Shown here piece after piece: positions 8,212-16,736 of a stretch of DNA of 27,502 bases. Location: the NCBI GenBank assembly GCA_023474015.1, contig JAMCYN010000094.1, positions 1 through 27,502 of the forward strand, read 5' to 3'. Position 1 is the stretch's first letter. Each line of letters starts with the position of its first letter. The DNA is from Armatimonadota bacterium. Lineage in GTDB: Bacteria; Armatimonadota; UBA5829. The notes beneath the pieces were generated by a model. It did no database searches and was not told the origin of the DNA. It saw nothing but the letters and a program-made list of their open reading frames with translations. The position numbers were made by a program, and so were the translations under genes.

Positions 8212-9549
8212 ATGGCCATACGTTTAGCTGTTCACGGCGGTACGCCCGTGCTCGACGACTCAGTCAAGGCCAAGTGGCCTATCATTACACAAGAGGATAA
8301 GGATGCCATCGTACGCGTGCTGGATTCCGGCGTCATCTGGGGGCTTTACGCGCCTGAGATGCGCGGTCTCGAAGCAGACTTCGCGACGTACTGCGGCACT
8401 GAATTCTGCCTTGCGATGAACAGTGGTACCGCCGCATTGCACTGTGCGCTCAGCGCAGCCGGCGTCGGTCCCGGCGACGAAGTCATTACGTCAGCCTACT
8501 CGTTTCTTGCGTCCGCAACGGCCGTCCTCCATCACAATGCAGTCCCCGTGTTCATAGATATCGATCCCGCCACCTATAACATCGACGTCAAACGAATCGA
8601 AGCAGCCATAACATCTAGAACAAAAGCAATCATCCCAGTACATATTCACGGCCTACCGGCCGATATGGACGAGATCAACGCGTTGGCTGATAAACATAAC
8701 CTGATTGTGATCGAAGACGCCTGCCAGGCCCACGGAGCAGAATACAAAGGAAAAAAGACCGGCAACCTGGGTGCGATGGCGGCGTTCAGCTTGAATACTA
8801 CTAAGAACCTCCCTGGCGGAGAAGGTGGACTATTCACGACTAACAGCGAGGAATACCGAGGCAAGGCGAATATGCTGAGGATGTTCGGTGAGTTCGTAGC
8901 GCCGAACGAGGGCCGCAAGTATAAGGCATTCACTATGGGTTGGAACTATCGCACCCAGGAGATGCCGTGCGCGTTCACTCGCAGCCAGCTCAAGAGACTC
9001 GACAGTTACAACACCACCGCTCAGCGGAACGGAGAGTATCTATCCCGCGAGCTTGGGAAAATGCCGGGACTCGTGCCACCTTATGTGCCTGATGATCGGA
9101 CGTGCATCTACCACAAATACCGAGTAAGGTTGGAACCGGAGAAGCTTGGTGTGGCGGTCACCGGCACGGCATTTCGTGACAAGCTGCAGAAGGCGCTTCA
9201 AGCCGAAGGAGTCGACGCAGTCCTGTGGCAGCGCACGCCGATACCTGAGCAGCCCCTGTTCCAGATACTTGAGGGTTACGGTCAGGGTTGCCCGTGGACG
9301 TGCGAGAAGCTTGGAGGCGTAACATACAGCTACCGCGCGGAAGACTTCCCGGTGACGCTCGATATGCTCGCGAACTCGCTTTGCCTGTGCTCGGAGACGT
9401 ACCCGATCTACTCCCAGCCCATGGAGGTTATGGAACTCTACGTCGAAGCGTTCCAGAAGGTCTTTGCGAGTCTCGACCAGGTGCTAAGTATTGAGACTGA
9501 GAATGCAAACGAGCAGGTGGCAGGAATACTTGTCAAGCAACAACAGTAA
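8212..9549 (+). CDS. DegT/DnrJ/EryC1/StrS-family PLP aminotransferase
   Basis: A 445-residue fold-type I PLP enzyme of the sugar aminotransferase group. Visible hallmarks: N-terminal GGTPVLDD, the NSGTAALHCAL segment that binds the cofactor phosphate, IEDACQAHGA with D169 for the pyridine nitrogen, and SLNTTKNLPGGEGG with K198 as the Schiff-base lysine. Because the lysine is kept it should be a true aminotransferase rather than one of the His-containing dehydratases. Members transfer an amino group, usually from Glu or Gln, to a keto-sugar or keto-inositol; the acceptor here is unknown. The ATG follows AGGAAAGGGAAGAG. It is the first gene of the operon. Family certainty is high, substrate open. 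Confidence 0.92.
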   Translation: MAIRLAVHGGTPVLDDSVKAKWPIITQEDKDAIVRVLDSGVIWGLYAPEMRGLEADFATYCGTEFCLAMNSGTAALHCALSAAGVGPGDEVITSAYSFLASATAVLHHNAVPVFIDIDPATYNIDVKRIEAAITSRTKAIIPVHIHGLPADMDEINALADKHNLIVIEDACQAHGAEYKGKKTGNLGAMAAFSLNTTKNLPGGEGGLFTTNSEEYRGKANMLRMFGEFVAPNEGRKYKAFTMGWNYRTQEMPCAFTRSQLKRLDSYNTTAQRNGEYLSRELGKMPGLVPPYVPDDRTCIYHKYRVRLEPEKLGVAVTGTAFRDKLQKALQAEGVDAVLWQRTPIPEQPLFQILEGYGQGCPWTCEKLGGVTYSYRAEDFPVTLDMLANSLCLCSETYPIYSQPMEVMELYVEAFQKVFASLDQVLSIETENANEQVAGILVKQQQ

Positions 9550-9653
9550 TAGCAATTATCGAATGTTTATGGATTGAAGTGAATGCGCGCAGTGCCGCAC
9601 ATAGAGATCATCCGCAACATGGCGCAGGCGAGACGATCGGAAAGGGGCAATTC

Positions 9654-11117
9654 ATGCAGCCATCTATTGGTCTGATAGTTGTTGTAAGCACACCCGAAGT
9701 AGGGTCGGAGCACGCTCCTGCCATCCTTCGGCAGGTGACCGACGTGTTTAAAGAGGCCGAACTGCACGTCGTCGCCCCTGCTGTGGTCAGAGATGCGAGT
9801 TCGGCGCGTGCCGCCGGGGCGACTTTCCAGGATGTGGATGCTATCTGTGTGGTCGCTGCAACTTGGTCTGAGGACTTTCTGGTACAGGACATCCTTTCAG
9901 CAATGCGATCTCCAGTTCCGGTCATCGCCTGGGGACTGCCGGGTCTGCACGCCGGATCCCTGTGTGGCACGCAGCAGCTCTGTTGCGTGCTAAAGGAGTT
10001 GGGCTATACTTACCGGTTCGTCTTCGGCGAACTGATCGATAGATCAGCACTTTCCAGAGTCATCGCATTCTCGCAGGCCGCAGCAGCACAGAGGATTCTT
10101 CGCAAGACTCGTGTTGGACGTGTCGGAAGCCGGATGAAAGGGATGGCCGAAGTCTCAGTGGACGAGTTGGAACTTCGATCAGTACTGGGCCCTAGACTTG
10201 TCGAAAAAGGTCTGGATTGGCTGGCGAAAGAGGTAGAATCAGCCAACTCAGCCGACGCCGATAAGATATGGCGAAGAGTGCGGGGAATTGCAGGGCTGAG
10301 TAAAGTCTCTGATGTCGACGGAATTCTGGCCGCGCGGTACTACCTCGCCCTTCGCAACCTCGTGCGGACTGAGGAATTGAGCGCATTCACTGTAGAATGC
10401 TACCCTGACCTGATGGGTTGCGTCTGTTTGCCCATAGCACTGCTGGCTGCGGAGGATGTGGTCGGTGCCTGCGAAGGCGACGTCAACAGCGCGGTCGCGA
10501 TGCGCCTGCTTAGCTGGTTTACAGGAAGCCCCGTGCATAACACCGACCTCCTGACTTATGACAGAGAGGAGAACACATTCTCCTTCGGCCACTGTGGCTC
10601 CGGTGCATTCTGCCTCGCCAACTGCCATGATGACATCATCCTGGACAGTTGCCGGCTCACAGATGCCGGCGTCACTGTTCATTACCCCGGCAGGCCGGGA
10701 CGCGTTACCCTTATCAATCTCGTCGGCCGCCACGGGACCTACCGATTCGGCGCCGCAGTAGGAGAGGCGATCCGCACGGAGTTGGTCTTCCCCGGCAATC
10801 CAGTAAAAGTGAGGCTCGAAGTCCCGATTTCAGAGTTCCTCGATGATGTAGCGGACGCAGGACTGGGCCACCACTGGATGATCGGCTACGGCAACGTGCT
10901 TCCCACGTTGCTTGAGTTTGGACGATTGACCGGTATCCCAGTGCACGTTCCTGGTTTGCGTCCGTTGGGCCACATAGAGCCGCTGGAGGACATTGATCAG
11001 ATACTCTCCATTCACAGTCTCGGGCTTGCTCGTGGTGCAACTCAGCCGCAGCACCAGGTAGAGATGGTTGGAGTTGACAGTTCCGATGATGATGATACAG
11101 ATACTGCCCAGTTCTGA
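9654..11117 (+). CDS. L-fucose isomerase-like sugar isomerase
   Basis: A 487-residue protein of the L-fucose/L-arabinose isomerase fold. The N-terminal half is a Rossmann-like domain (IGLIVVVSTPEVGSEHA). The C-terminal half has the conserved stretch CLPIALLAAEDVVGACEGDV, with E274 in CEGD and D298 in HNTDL. Their 24-residue separation equals that of the metal ligands E337 and D361 of E. coli FucI. FGHCG and GHHWMIGYG (H406/H407) would supply the C-terminal histidine ligand. The expected reaction is metal-dependent aldose-ketose isomerisation, with unknown sugar. A GTG 75 bases upstream is in frame, but the ATG used here has AAAGGGG at good spacing and starts at the first beta strand. Residue identity supports a working active site; overall similarity to FucI looks distant. 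Confidence 0.82.
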   Translation: MQPSIGLIVVVSTPEVGSEHAPAILRQVTDVFKEAELHVVAPAVVRDASSARAAGATFQDVDAICVVAATWSEDFLVQDILSAMRSPVPVIAWGLPGLHAGSLCGTQQLCCVLKELGYTYRFVFGELIDRSALSRVIAFSQAAAAQRILRKTRVGRVGSRMKGMAEVSVDELELRSVLGPRLVEKGLDWLAKEVESANSADADKIWRRVRGIAGLSKVSDVDGILAARYYLALRNLVRTEELSAFTVECYPDLMGCVCLPIALLAAEDVVGACEGDVNSAVAMRLLSWFTGSPVHNTDLLTYDREENTFSFGHCGSGAFCLANCHDDIILDSCRLTDAGVTVHYPGRPGRVTLINLVGRHGTYRFGAAVGEAIRTELVFPGNPVKVRLEVPISEFLDDVADAGLGHHWMIGYGNVLPTLLEFGRLTGIPVHVPGLRPLGHIEPLEDIDQILSIHSLGLARGATQPQHQVEMVGVDSSDDDDTDTAQF

Positions 11118-11166
11118 ATGCACACGCATGGCAGCTTTGATTATTATAGGAGATTCACAATAAGTA

Positions 11167-12396
11167 ATGACGTCTAAAGAGAGGATCATCGCGGCGTGGA
11201 ACGGAAAGCCTTCCGACCGCGTTCCACTTACTACATGGTGCTTTGGACTCGGTGTGCCGGAGCACGTAACATGGCAGAAGAACGGACGTAGCGTCCGGCA
11301 CTGGTATTCGCTGCGCATGGAACATCTTCACACTCTTCCAGAACCGTGGGAACTAGAGGACGACTTCAAACGGGTGCTGGCTTGGCACTCCCTGGGGGTG
11401 GATGACATCCTCGACGTCTCCGTGCCATGGGGCACTGATCCTGAGATGAGTTGGACGGATAGCCATGTGCCGGCCTGTCATTACGACAAATACCCCATCC
11501 TGCTTCGTGAGTACCAGACACCGTCAGGACCGTTAAGACACGCCGTTCGGCAGACCGGCGAGGATACCGGAACGGGCTGGGTGGTCCAGCCCGACCACGT
11601 GCCACTATTCGAAGATTACAACATACCGCGGGCCGTCGACCACATTGTCAGCAACCCGAACTGCGTCTCCGCGATTCGCCATCTCTATACTCCACCAGAC
11701 GATAATGCGCGCGAGTGGTTCGCCGCACGAATGGCGGCTATCAGGCCGTTTGCTGACCAGCACGGAGTGCCTGTGCAGGCTTGGTCCGCATTCGGAATGG
11801 ATGGGGCAGTCTGGTTGACCGGTACCCAGGGAGCCATATTGATGGCACTCGACGCACCCAATGCCTTCGCAGAGCTGTTAGAAATCATTGCGAAAGCAGA
11901 TAGAGGCCGTACCGAGCTTGCAGCTTCCACGCCTGGAGTCGACATGGTTGTACAGAGGGGTTGGTACTCATCAGTCGATTTCTGGTCCCCCGCACTCTTT
12001 GAGGAGTTTGTATATCCGCATGTGTGTGAGTTGGTGGACATAGCACACAGAAATGGTGTAAAATTCGGATATGTCATGACCACGGGTGTCGGTGTACTCG
12101 GACACAGACTTGCAGACGCCGGGGTTGATGTGCTGTATTTTGTTGACCCTGTGCAGGATGGGATATCCCTCGAGAAAGCACGCGAGCTCGACAGCCGGAT
12201 GACTCTCGTTGGAGGCACAAATGCGCTCAGCCTCGCATCTGGCGATCAGGACCGAATACGTGAGGAAGTGCGGTGCTCGCTTGACGTATTGGGGCCCGGC
12301 AATCGGTTCATCCTCCACCCGGTCGATGCCATCTTCCCCGATACTCCGTGGGACGGAGTGGAAGCTATGATCGAGGCATGGCAAGACTACAGATGA
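11167..12396 (+). CDS. URO-D superfamily protein 1 (metal-triad residues replaced)
   Basis: A 409-residue member of the uroporphyrinogen decarboxylase/corrinoid methyltransferase superfamily. It opens with the typical MTSKERIIAAWNGKPSDRVP and ends with a barrel close resembling LHPVDAIFPDTPWDGVEAMI. It lacks the N-terminal R-x3-GRY-type motif of HemE, so a role in haem synthesis is unlikely. At the place where zinc-dependent methyltransferases carry H-x-C-G it has M304-T-T306-G, and at the third ligand position D387, so the zinc triad is absent. It overlaps the next URO-D gene by four bases (ATGA), suggesting coupled translation and possibly a heteromer. The ribosome site (AGGAG) is about 14 bases from the ATG, longer than usual. 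Function unknown. Confidence 0.85.
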   Translation: MTSKERIIAAWNGKPSDRVPLTTWCFGLGVPEHVTWQKNGRSVRHWYSLRMEHLHTLPEPWELEDDFKRVLAWHSLGVDDILDVSVPWGTDPEMSWTDSHVPACHYDKYPILLREYQTPSGPLRHAVRQTGEDTGTGWVVQPDHVPLFEDYNIPRAVDHIVSNPNCVSAIRHLYTPPDDNAREWFAARMAAIRPFADQHGVPVQAWSAFGMDGAVWLTGTQGAILMALDAPNAFAELLEIIAKADRGRTELAASTPGVDMVVQRGWYSSVDFWSPALFEEFVYPHVCELVDIAHRNGVKFGYVMTTGVGVLGHRLADAGVDVLYFVDPVQDGISLEKARELDSRMTLVGGTNALSLASGDQDRIREEVRCSLDVLGPGNRFILHPVDAIFPDTPWDGVEAMIEAWQDYR

Positions 12397-13529
12397 CGCA
12401 GAAGATCACGGAACCACAAATGGACAGACTCTTCCAGACAGATGCTCTGACGAAACGCGAGCGAGTCGAGCGCACGCTCAATCATAAGCCTATAGACCGA
12501 GTGGCAATACACGAGCAGCTCAGCCTCAATCCGCGCGTAATAGAATTCTACACCGGTAGGAAGATCAGCGGCTTCGACTATACGATCGAGGACATCTGCA
12601 GCGTCATCCGCAAGACCTCGGATATGTGCTTCCCACCGGTTGCGCCTCGTGGCACTGGTGTGGAGACAACTCCGGATGGCTTCGTTCTCCAGCACGATAA
12701 CTGGACCACATGGCACGTGAGCCGCCCGTTTACAGACGTTGAGGGAGCGAAAAAATGGCTCCTTTGTCGCACGGATGAGCTCAGACAGACCCCGTTCGAT
12801 CCCGATAAGGAGCGCGAATCTTATCACAGTTACATGGGCGACCTCCAGAGAATGATCGGCGACACTGTGATCCTCAATTACAGTTCCGTTGGCTTCTGTA
12901 ACGTATTTGACTCGATGGGCTTGGAGATATTCGTGTTTTTCTACGAGGATCATCCACAGGTCTTCTCCGACTTTCTTGAGGTATCCATGGAGCGTGAGTT
13001 GAGGCGTATCCATGCAGTAGCGGAGGTCGATTTGTCGCCGGTTATCCTCATTCCCGAGGACTTCGCCACGAAGCAGGGGCCGATATTCCCTCCGAACTTC
13101 CTGGCAAAGGAGCTCTTCCCGCACGTTCGGAGGCTGACTGAAGCCTGGCACAGCCATGGGATTGAAGTGCTCTACCACAGCGATGGCAACTATAAGATGG
13201 TGATTCCCGACCTGGAGACCTGCGGAGTGGACGGCTTCTACTGTTTGGAGCCAAACGTCGGTATGGACATAGTCGAACTGAAGAACACATGGCCGGAGTT
13301 TGTCTGGGCCGGGGGTGTGGACGGTGTCGACTTGCTGGAGCGTGGGCGGCCGGAGGATGTGCGCGCCGAAGTCCACCGCCATATCGCCGAAACAAATGCC
13401 CTGCTTACCGGCGGCATGTTCGTTGCATCATCAAGCGAGATCAATCCACCTATTCCACCCGAGAACTTCAAGGCGATGGTTGACGCCGTCGGCGACCTGA
13501 CTAATCCCGATTATCCTAAGGAGCAATAA
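12393..13529 (+). CDS. URO-D superfamily protein 2 (HSDG variant)
   Basis: A 378-residue second member of the URO-D superfamily, starting in an ATGA overlap with the first. Family signs: TKRERVERTLNHKPIDRVA near the start, a barrel strand with YHSDGNYK, and GGMFVASSSEINPPIPPENF near the end. The residues aligned with the methyltransferase zinc ligands are H262, D264 and S348 instead of His, Cys, Cys. The start is placed at the coupled ATG; an in-frame ATG 45 bases upstream lies inside the previous gene, and another 27 bases downstream is also possible. Together with its neighbour it forms a tandem pair of divergent paralogues. Haem synthesis is unlikely; substrate unknown. Confidence 0.85.
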   Translation: MTQKITEPQMDRLFQTDALTKRERVERTLNHKPIDRVAIHEQLSLNPRVIEFYTGRKISGFDYTIEDICSVIRKTSDMCFPPVAPRGTGVETTPDGFVLQHDNWTTWHVSRPFTDVEGAKKWLLCRTDELRQTPFDPDKERESYHSYMGDLQRMIGDTVILNYSSVGFCNVFDSMGLEIFVFFYEDHPQVFSDFLEVSMERELRRIHAVAEVDLSPVILIPEDFATKQGPIFPPNFLAKELFPHVRRLTEAWHSHGIEVLYHSDGNYKMVIPDLETCGVDGFYCLEPNVGMDIVELKNTWPEFVWAGGVDGVDLLERGRPEDVRAEVHRHIAETNALLTGGMFVASSSEINPPIPPENFKAMVDAVGDLTNPDYPKEQ

Positions 13530-13536
13530 TATCGAG

Positions 13537-15879
13537 ATGGATTCACTGGCTGGATTGACTAGACCGTGGGAAGTCTATATTGTGCAACACACGCACGTTG
13601 ACGTCGGGTACTCGGAGCCGCAACCGATAGTCCTGCGAAAGCATGCGGAGTTCATCGCACAGGCACTGGACTACTGCACCGCGACTGATCACCTGCCACC
13701 TGGAGAGCGATTCACGTGGGCGTGCGAAGTATCATGGACTGTAAGAACGTTTCTCGACCGTTACCCCGAGCGGGCCGACGAATTCTTTCGTCGAATACGC
13801 GAAGGTCGGATAGAGGTAGCCGGGATCTATCTCCAATTGACGGACCTCTTCACGGAGGAACTGCTCGAATGCGCGCTGGACTACGCAAAAGACCTGGCTC
13901 GGAAGCACGATTTTGAAGTTGTGACGGCGATGAATGACGACGTCAACGGCTGGCCTTGGGGACTGCCGCGGATGATGTTCGCCCGCGGCATCCGTTATTT
14001 CGACACGGCCATAAATGAGACGCGCGCGCTTGGCGTTCGCCCGCGTCCGAGTCCATTCTACTGGGCATCTCCGGATGGTAGCCGCGTGCTGATGTGGCAC
14101 GGTAACGGGTACTTGGATGGCAATTTGCTGCGACTGGGCGAACCTGGCGCCGAAGATCGTGTGGCAAATCTCCTCTCGAAGCTCGAAACCTCCGGTTACC
14201 CCCATTCGGCTGTTGAGATGCGCATCAGCGGTGAGTTTCACGACAATGCTCCTCCCGGCCTATGGGTATGCGATGCCGTGCATAATTGGAATGCGCGCTA
14301 CGAGTACCCAAGGTTGCGCCTTTGCACACCGCGCGAGTGGTTCGAGCATCTGGAATCGAAGTGGCCGGAGCCAATAAGGGAATTCCGCGCGGGATGGCCG
14401 GACTGGTGGGCGGACGGGAACGGCAGTGCCGTTTACGAAGCCTCGCTAGTGCGGGCCGCTCAGGCCAATATTCTCACCGCCGAAGCTGCCGCAGCCGCCG
14501 GATGCAAGCTCGACCGCGATCGTTTGGACCAGATCAAAGAGGATGCGATGTTCTTCTGCGAGCACACCTGGGGCGCTTGGTGCAGCACGGATGACCCCCA
14601 CGCGCTGGAAAGCAGAGCTCAGTGGAACATAAAGTCCGGCTTTGCATACAGGGCCGCTGTGGAATCGAATGCCCTGGTTCGTGACACAATCAGAATGAAC
14701 TTCAGCGAGCCGGGCGATGGCCCGGAAATAGTCGTGTTTAACCCGTTGCCTTTCCTCCGGTCGGATGTTGTGGAAGTGGTGATTAGGAATGACGCACTCG
14801 GCGGCGACCCAACAATGCAGGTGCTGGGTCGGGAACACACTGAGGATGGTCCCGCGCTCCACTTGGTGGACAAGGAGACCGGCAAAGTGACCTCCGTGGA
14901 CCGCCGTCCGACGCTCGCTGACAGCAGCCGACGTCCCAGCCAGTTGGTGCGCTTCATTGCAAGCGATGTTCCCGCGTGCGGCTTCCGTCAATACCGTGTC
15001 ATGGAGGGATCACGGGACGCCGCTCCTTGCACGCAGGCGCGAGACTTGACCATCGAAAATGAATTCTTTCGCCTAGCACTTGACGAGAAAACAGGCGGGA
15101 TTTCCAGCCTGATACACCACCGCACAGGCCGGGAACTGGTTGTGCGAGGAGACTATTCGCTTAATCAGCACATCCATGAGATCATCGATTCCCGCAATGG
15201 ACGGGAGGCGCTCTCTGATTGGACCGGCATGAAGTATGACACGCCGTTCTGCCGCAGCACACCGGATATGACCATTTGCCAAGGTCGCGCTATGCCGTTC
15301 GGCGCGAGTCTGGTTGTTGAGGGCGGAGGCGGGGAATTCCCTATGCTGAGAAGCGAGATTATCCTTTACGACGACATTGACAGGATAGATCTGCTAAACT
15401 ACGTGACCAAACCACCCATCGACCGTGCCGAAGCTATTTATCATGCCTTTCCGCTTGGGCGTGAGGGGGCAACGGTGTATCTGGACGTTCCCGGCGCAGT
15501 GATGCGACCGGGGCTTGACCAGGTACCAGGCACGGCGACGGACTGGCACAGCATTCAGCACTACTTTGCTGTCGAGGATGGCGAGTGGACAACCGTCGTC
15601 GCTTCGCCCGATGTTCCACTCGTACAGGTGAATGGCATCAACACTGGCAAATGGCAGCCCACACTCCCGCCGCACAACGGGCTTGTGATGTCGTGGGTGA
15701 TGAACAACTACTGGTTCACTAACTTCCCGGCGACGCAGAACGGTCGCGTTTCCTACAGTTACAGCCTCTGTGGTTACGAGGGACACTTCGACGCCGATAA
15801 GTCGTCCCGGTTCGCGAAGTCTATTCGCCAACAGTTCGTGGCAGTAGTTCTGCCATTCGGAGGCAAGCTACGGCCGTAG
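13537..15879 (+). CDS. GH38-like alpha-mannosidase family protein
   Basis: A 780-residue cytoplasmic protein with no signal peptide. Residues 14-25 (YIVQHTHVDVGY) are the H-x-H-x-D metal-binding opening of glycoside hydrolase family 38, giving H20 and D22 as ligands. MNDDVNGWPWGLPRM (132-146) occupies the place of the catalytic-nucleophile motif, with D135 the likely nucleophile. SPDGSRVLMWHGNGY follows as in GH38-like and DUF5054-like proteins. The C-terminal half (from about residue 400) is beta-rich and resembles the GH38 C-terminal domains (NEFFRLALDEKTGGISSLIH). Expected activity is zinc-dependent hydrolysis of an alpha-mannoside or related glycoside inside the cell. The ATG is 7 bases after the preceding stop, with AAGGAG inside the end of that gene. 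Family call good, specificity unknown. Confidence 0.85.
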   Translation: MDSLAGLTRPWEVYIVQHTHVDVGYSEPQPIVLRKHAEFIAQALDYCTATDHLPPGERFTWACEVSWTVRTFLDRYPERADEFFRRIREGRIEVAGIYLQLTDLFTEELLECALDYAKDLARKHDFEVVTAMNDDVNGWPWGLPRMMFARGIRYFDTAINETRALGVRPRPSPFYWASPDGSRVLMWHGNGYLDGNLLRLGEPGAEDRVANLLSKLETSGYPHSAVEMRISGEFHDNAPPGLWVCDAVHNWNARYEYPRLRLCTPREWFEHLESKWPEPIREFRAGWPDWWADGNGSAVYEASLVRAAQANILTAEAAAAAGCKLDRDRLDQIKEDAMFFCEHTWGAWCSTDDPHALESRAQWNIKSGFAYRAAVESNALVRDTIRMNFSEPGDGPEIVVFNPLPFLRSDVVEVVIRNDALGGDPTMQVLGREHTEDGPALHLVDKETGKVTSVDRRPTLADSSRRPSQLVRFIASDVPACGFRQYRVMEGSRDAAPCTQARDLTIENEFFRLALDEKTGGISSLIHHRTGRELVVRGDYSLNQHIHEIIDSRNGREALSDWTGMKYDTPFCRSTPDMTICQGRAMPFGASLVVEGGGGEFPMLRSEIILYDDIDRIDLLNYVTKPPIDRAEAIYHAFPLGREGATVYLDVPGAVMRPGLDQVPGTATDWHSIQHYFAVEDGEWTTVVASPDVPLVQVNGINTGKWQPTLPPHNGLVMSWVMNNYWFTNFPATQNGRVSYSYSLCGYEGHFDADKSSRFAKSIRQQFVAVVLPFGGKLRP

Positions 15880-15951
15880 TTGGACTTTTCCACTCTTATC
15901 TGAGGTATTGATTCTGTTTCTGAACAGTTATTAATGAGGCAGCACAGTCCC

Positions 15952-15981
15952 TTGCGAGAATATGCGAACAGATGTTACAAT
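15952..15981 (+). promoter_or_regulatory. Probable promoter of the XRE-cupin regulator gene
   Basis: TTGCGA (15952-15957), an 18-base spacer and TACAAT (15976-15981, five of six consensus bases) precede the regulator start by about 50 bases. It lies in the longest gap of the operon's first half (152 bases), so the regulator may have its own start in addition to read-through. Confidence 0.45.
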
Positions 15982-16031
15982 AGCTCTGCTCTTCTTGGCC
16001 GCAACGAGAAGATTGTGGAGGCGTACAACCT

Positions 16032-16595
16032 TTGAACCATCAGAAACTCGACCCCAAATCAATTGGGCTAAAAATCAAGTGGATGCGCGAGGAGAGGAAG
16101 CTATCGATGCGAGAGCTTGCCTCGAAAGCTAACCTCGCTGTGAGCTATATCTCAAAGATAGAGGCGGGGAACGCTTGCCCAACCGTTATGTCTCTGCAGA
16201 AGATATTGGATGCCATGAATCTGGACATCTACGAGTTCTTCCTCAATAAGCACGACGATGATCCATCAGAGAGGATAGTTTTCAAGAGATCAAGAATGGC
16301 GCTTTCGAATGACGATGAGCGTGTTTGGTACTACGCGTTCCCGAAGCACCCAGATATCCGAATGGAGCTAACCTACGAGGAGTACCAACCCCATACCAAG
16401 ATTATCGAGAAAGAGAGCTATAAGGGCGATATGTGCGGCATGGTCGTCTCGGGCGAGTTGACGCTGGAGGTAGTTAACAGCGGCACATTCAGGGCCAAGG
16501 CTGGTGATGCTTTCTACGTAAAAGCGGGCAAGTTGCATGCTGGTAGAAATGATAGCGATGACGTGCTGAAAATCGTGGCAGTCCTGATGGTCTAG
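16032..16595 (+). CDS. XRE-family transcription regulator with C-terminal cupin domain
   Basis: A 187-residue regulator. Residues about 11-66 are an XRE-type helix-turn-helix (IKWMREERKLSMRELASKAN, then VSYISKIEAGNACPTVMSL). The rest is a single cupin barrel (GDMCGMVVSGELTLEVV, GDAFYVKAGKLHAGRN). This architecture is common for regulators that sense a small molecule, often a sugar derivative, through the cupin. The start is TTG, chosen because TGGAGG lies 10 bases upstream and the next in-frame ATG would cut into the HTH. As the only regulator in the window it probably controls the surrounding sugar operon, and perhaps the divergent secreted block, but its binding site is not known. Confidence 0.88.
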   Translation: MNHQKLDPKSIGLKIKWMREERKLSMRELASKANLAVSYISKIEAGNACPTVMSLQKILDAMNLDIYEFFLNKHDDDPSERIVFKRSRMALSNDDERVWYYAFPKHPDIRMELTYEEYQPHTKIIEKESYKGDMCGMVVSGELTLEVVNSGTFRAKAGDAFYVKAGKLHAGRNDSDDVLKIVAVLMV

Positions 16596-16736
16596 CTATG
16601 AAGTTGCCGGTCAAGCCGGCTTTGATGAGGGCGGAATCAAGGCAGGTCACGACGGGTATTTTTGGAAGCGATGTATTCACTATAGGCACCATGCGTGCAC
16701 CAGTAACGGGTTCTTATTCCTCAAAGGGGCGAGTAG

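Noticed and set aside
12387..13382. Long minus-strand open frame (331 codons) opposite the second URO-D gene
   Set aside because: It is a mirror of a well-supported gene on the other strand, has no family pattern and no convincing start signal; codon bias of the real gene explains it.
11167..13529. Haem biosynthesis (HemE) as the role of the URO-D genes
   Set aside because: The N-terminal arginine/GRY motif of HemE is missing and no other haem gene is present; the setting is sugar metabolism.
15914..15927. CTGTT-TCTG-AACAG hairpin after the GH38-like gene
   Set aside because: A 5-bp stem with little GC and a poor T-run could occur by chance.
16603..16622. Short GCCGG-TCAAG-CCGGC hairpin after the regulator gene
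   Set aside because: Only a 5-bp stem with three following T residues; too weak to call a terminator.
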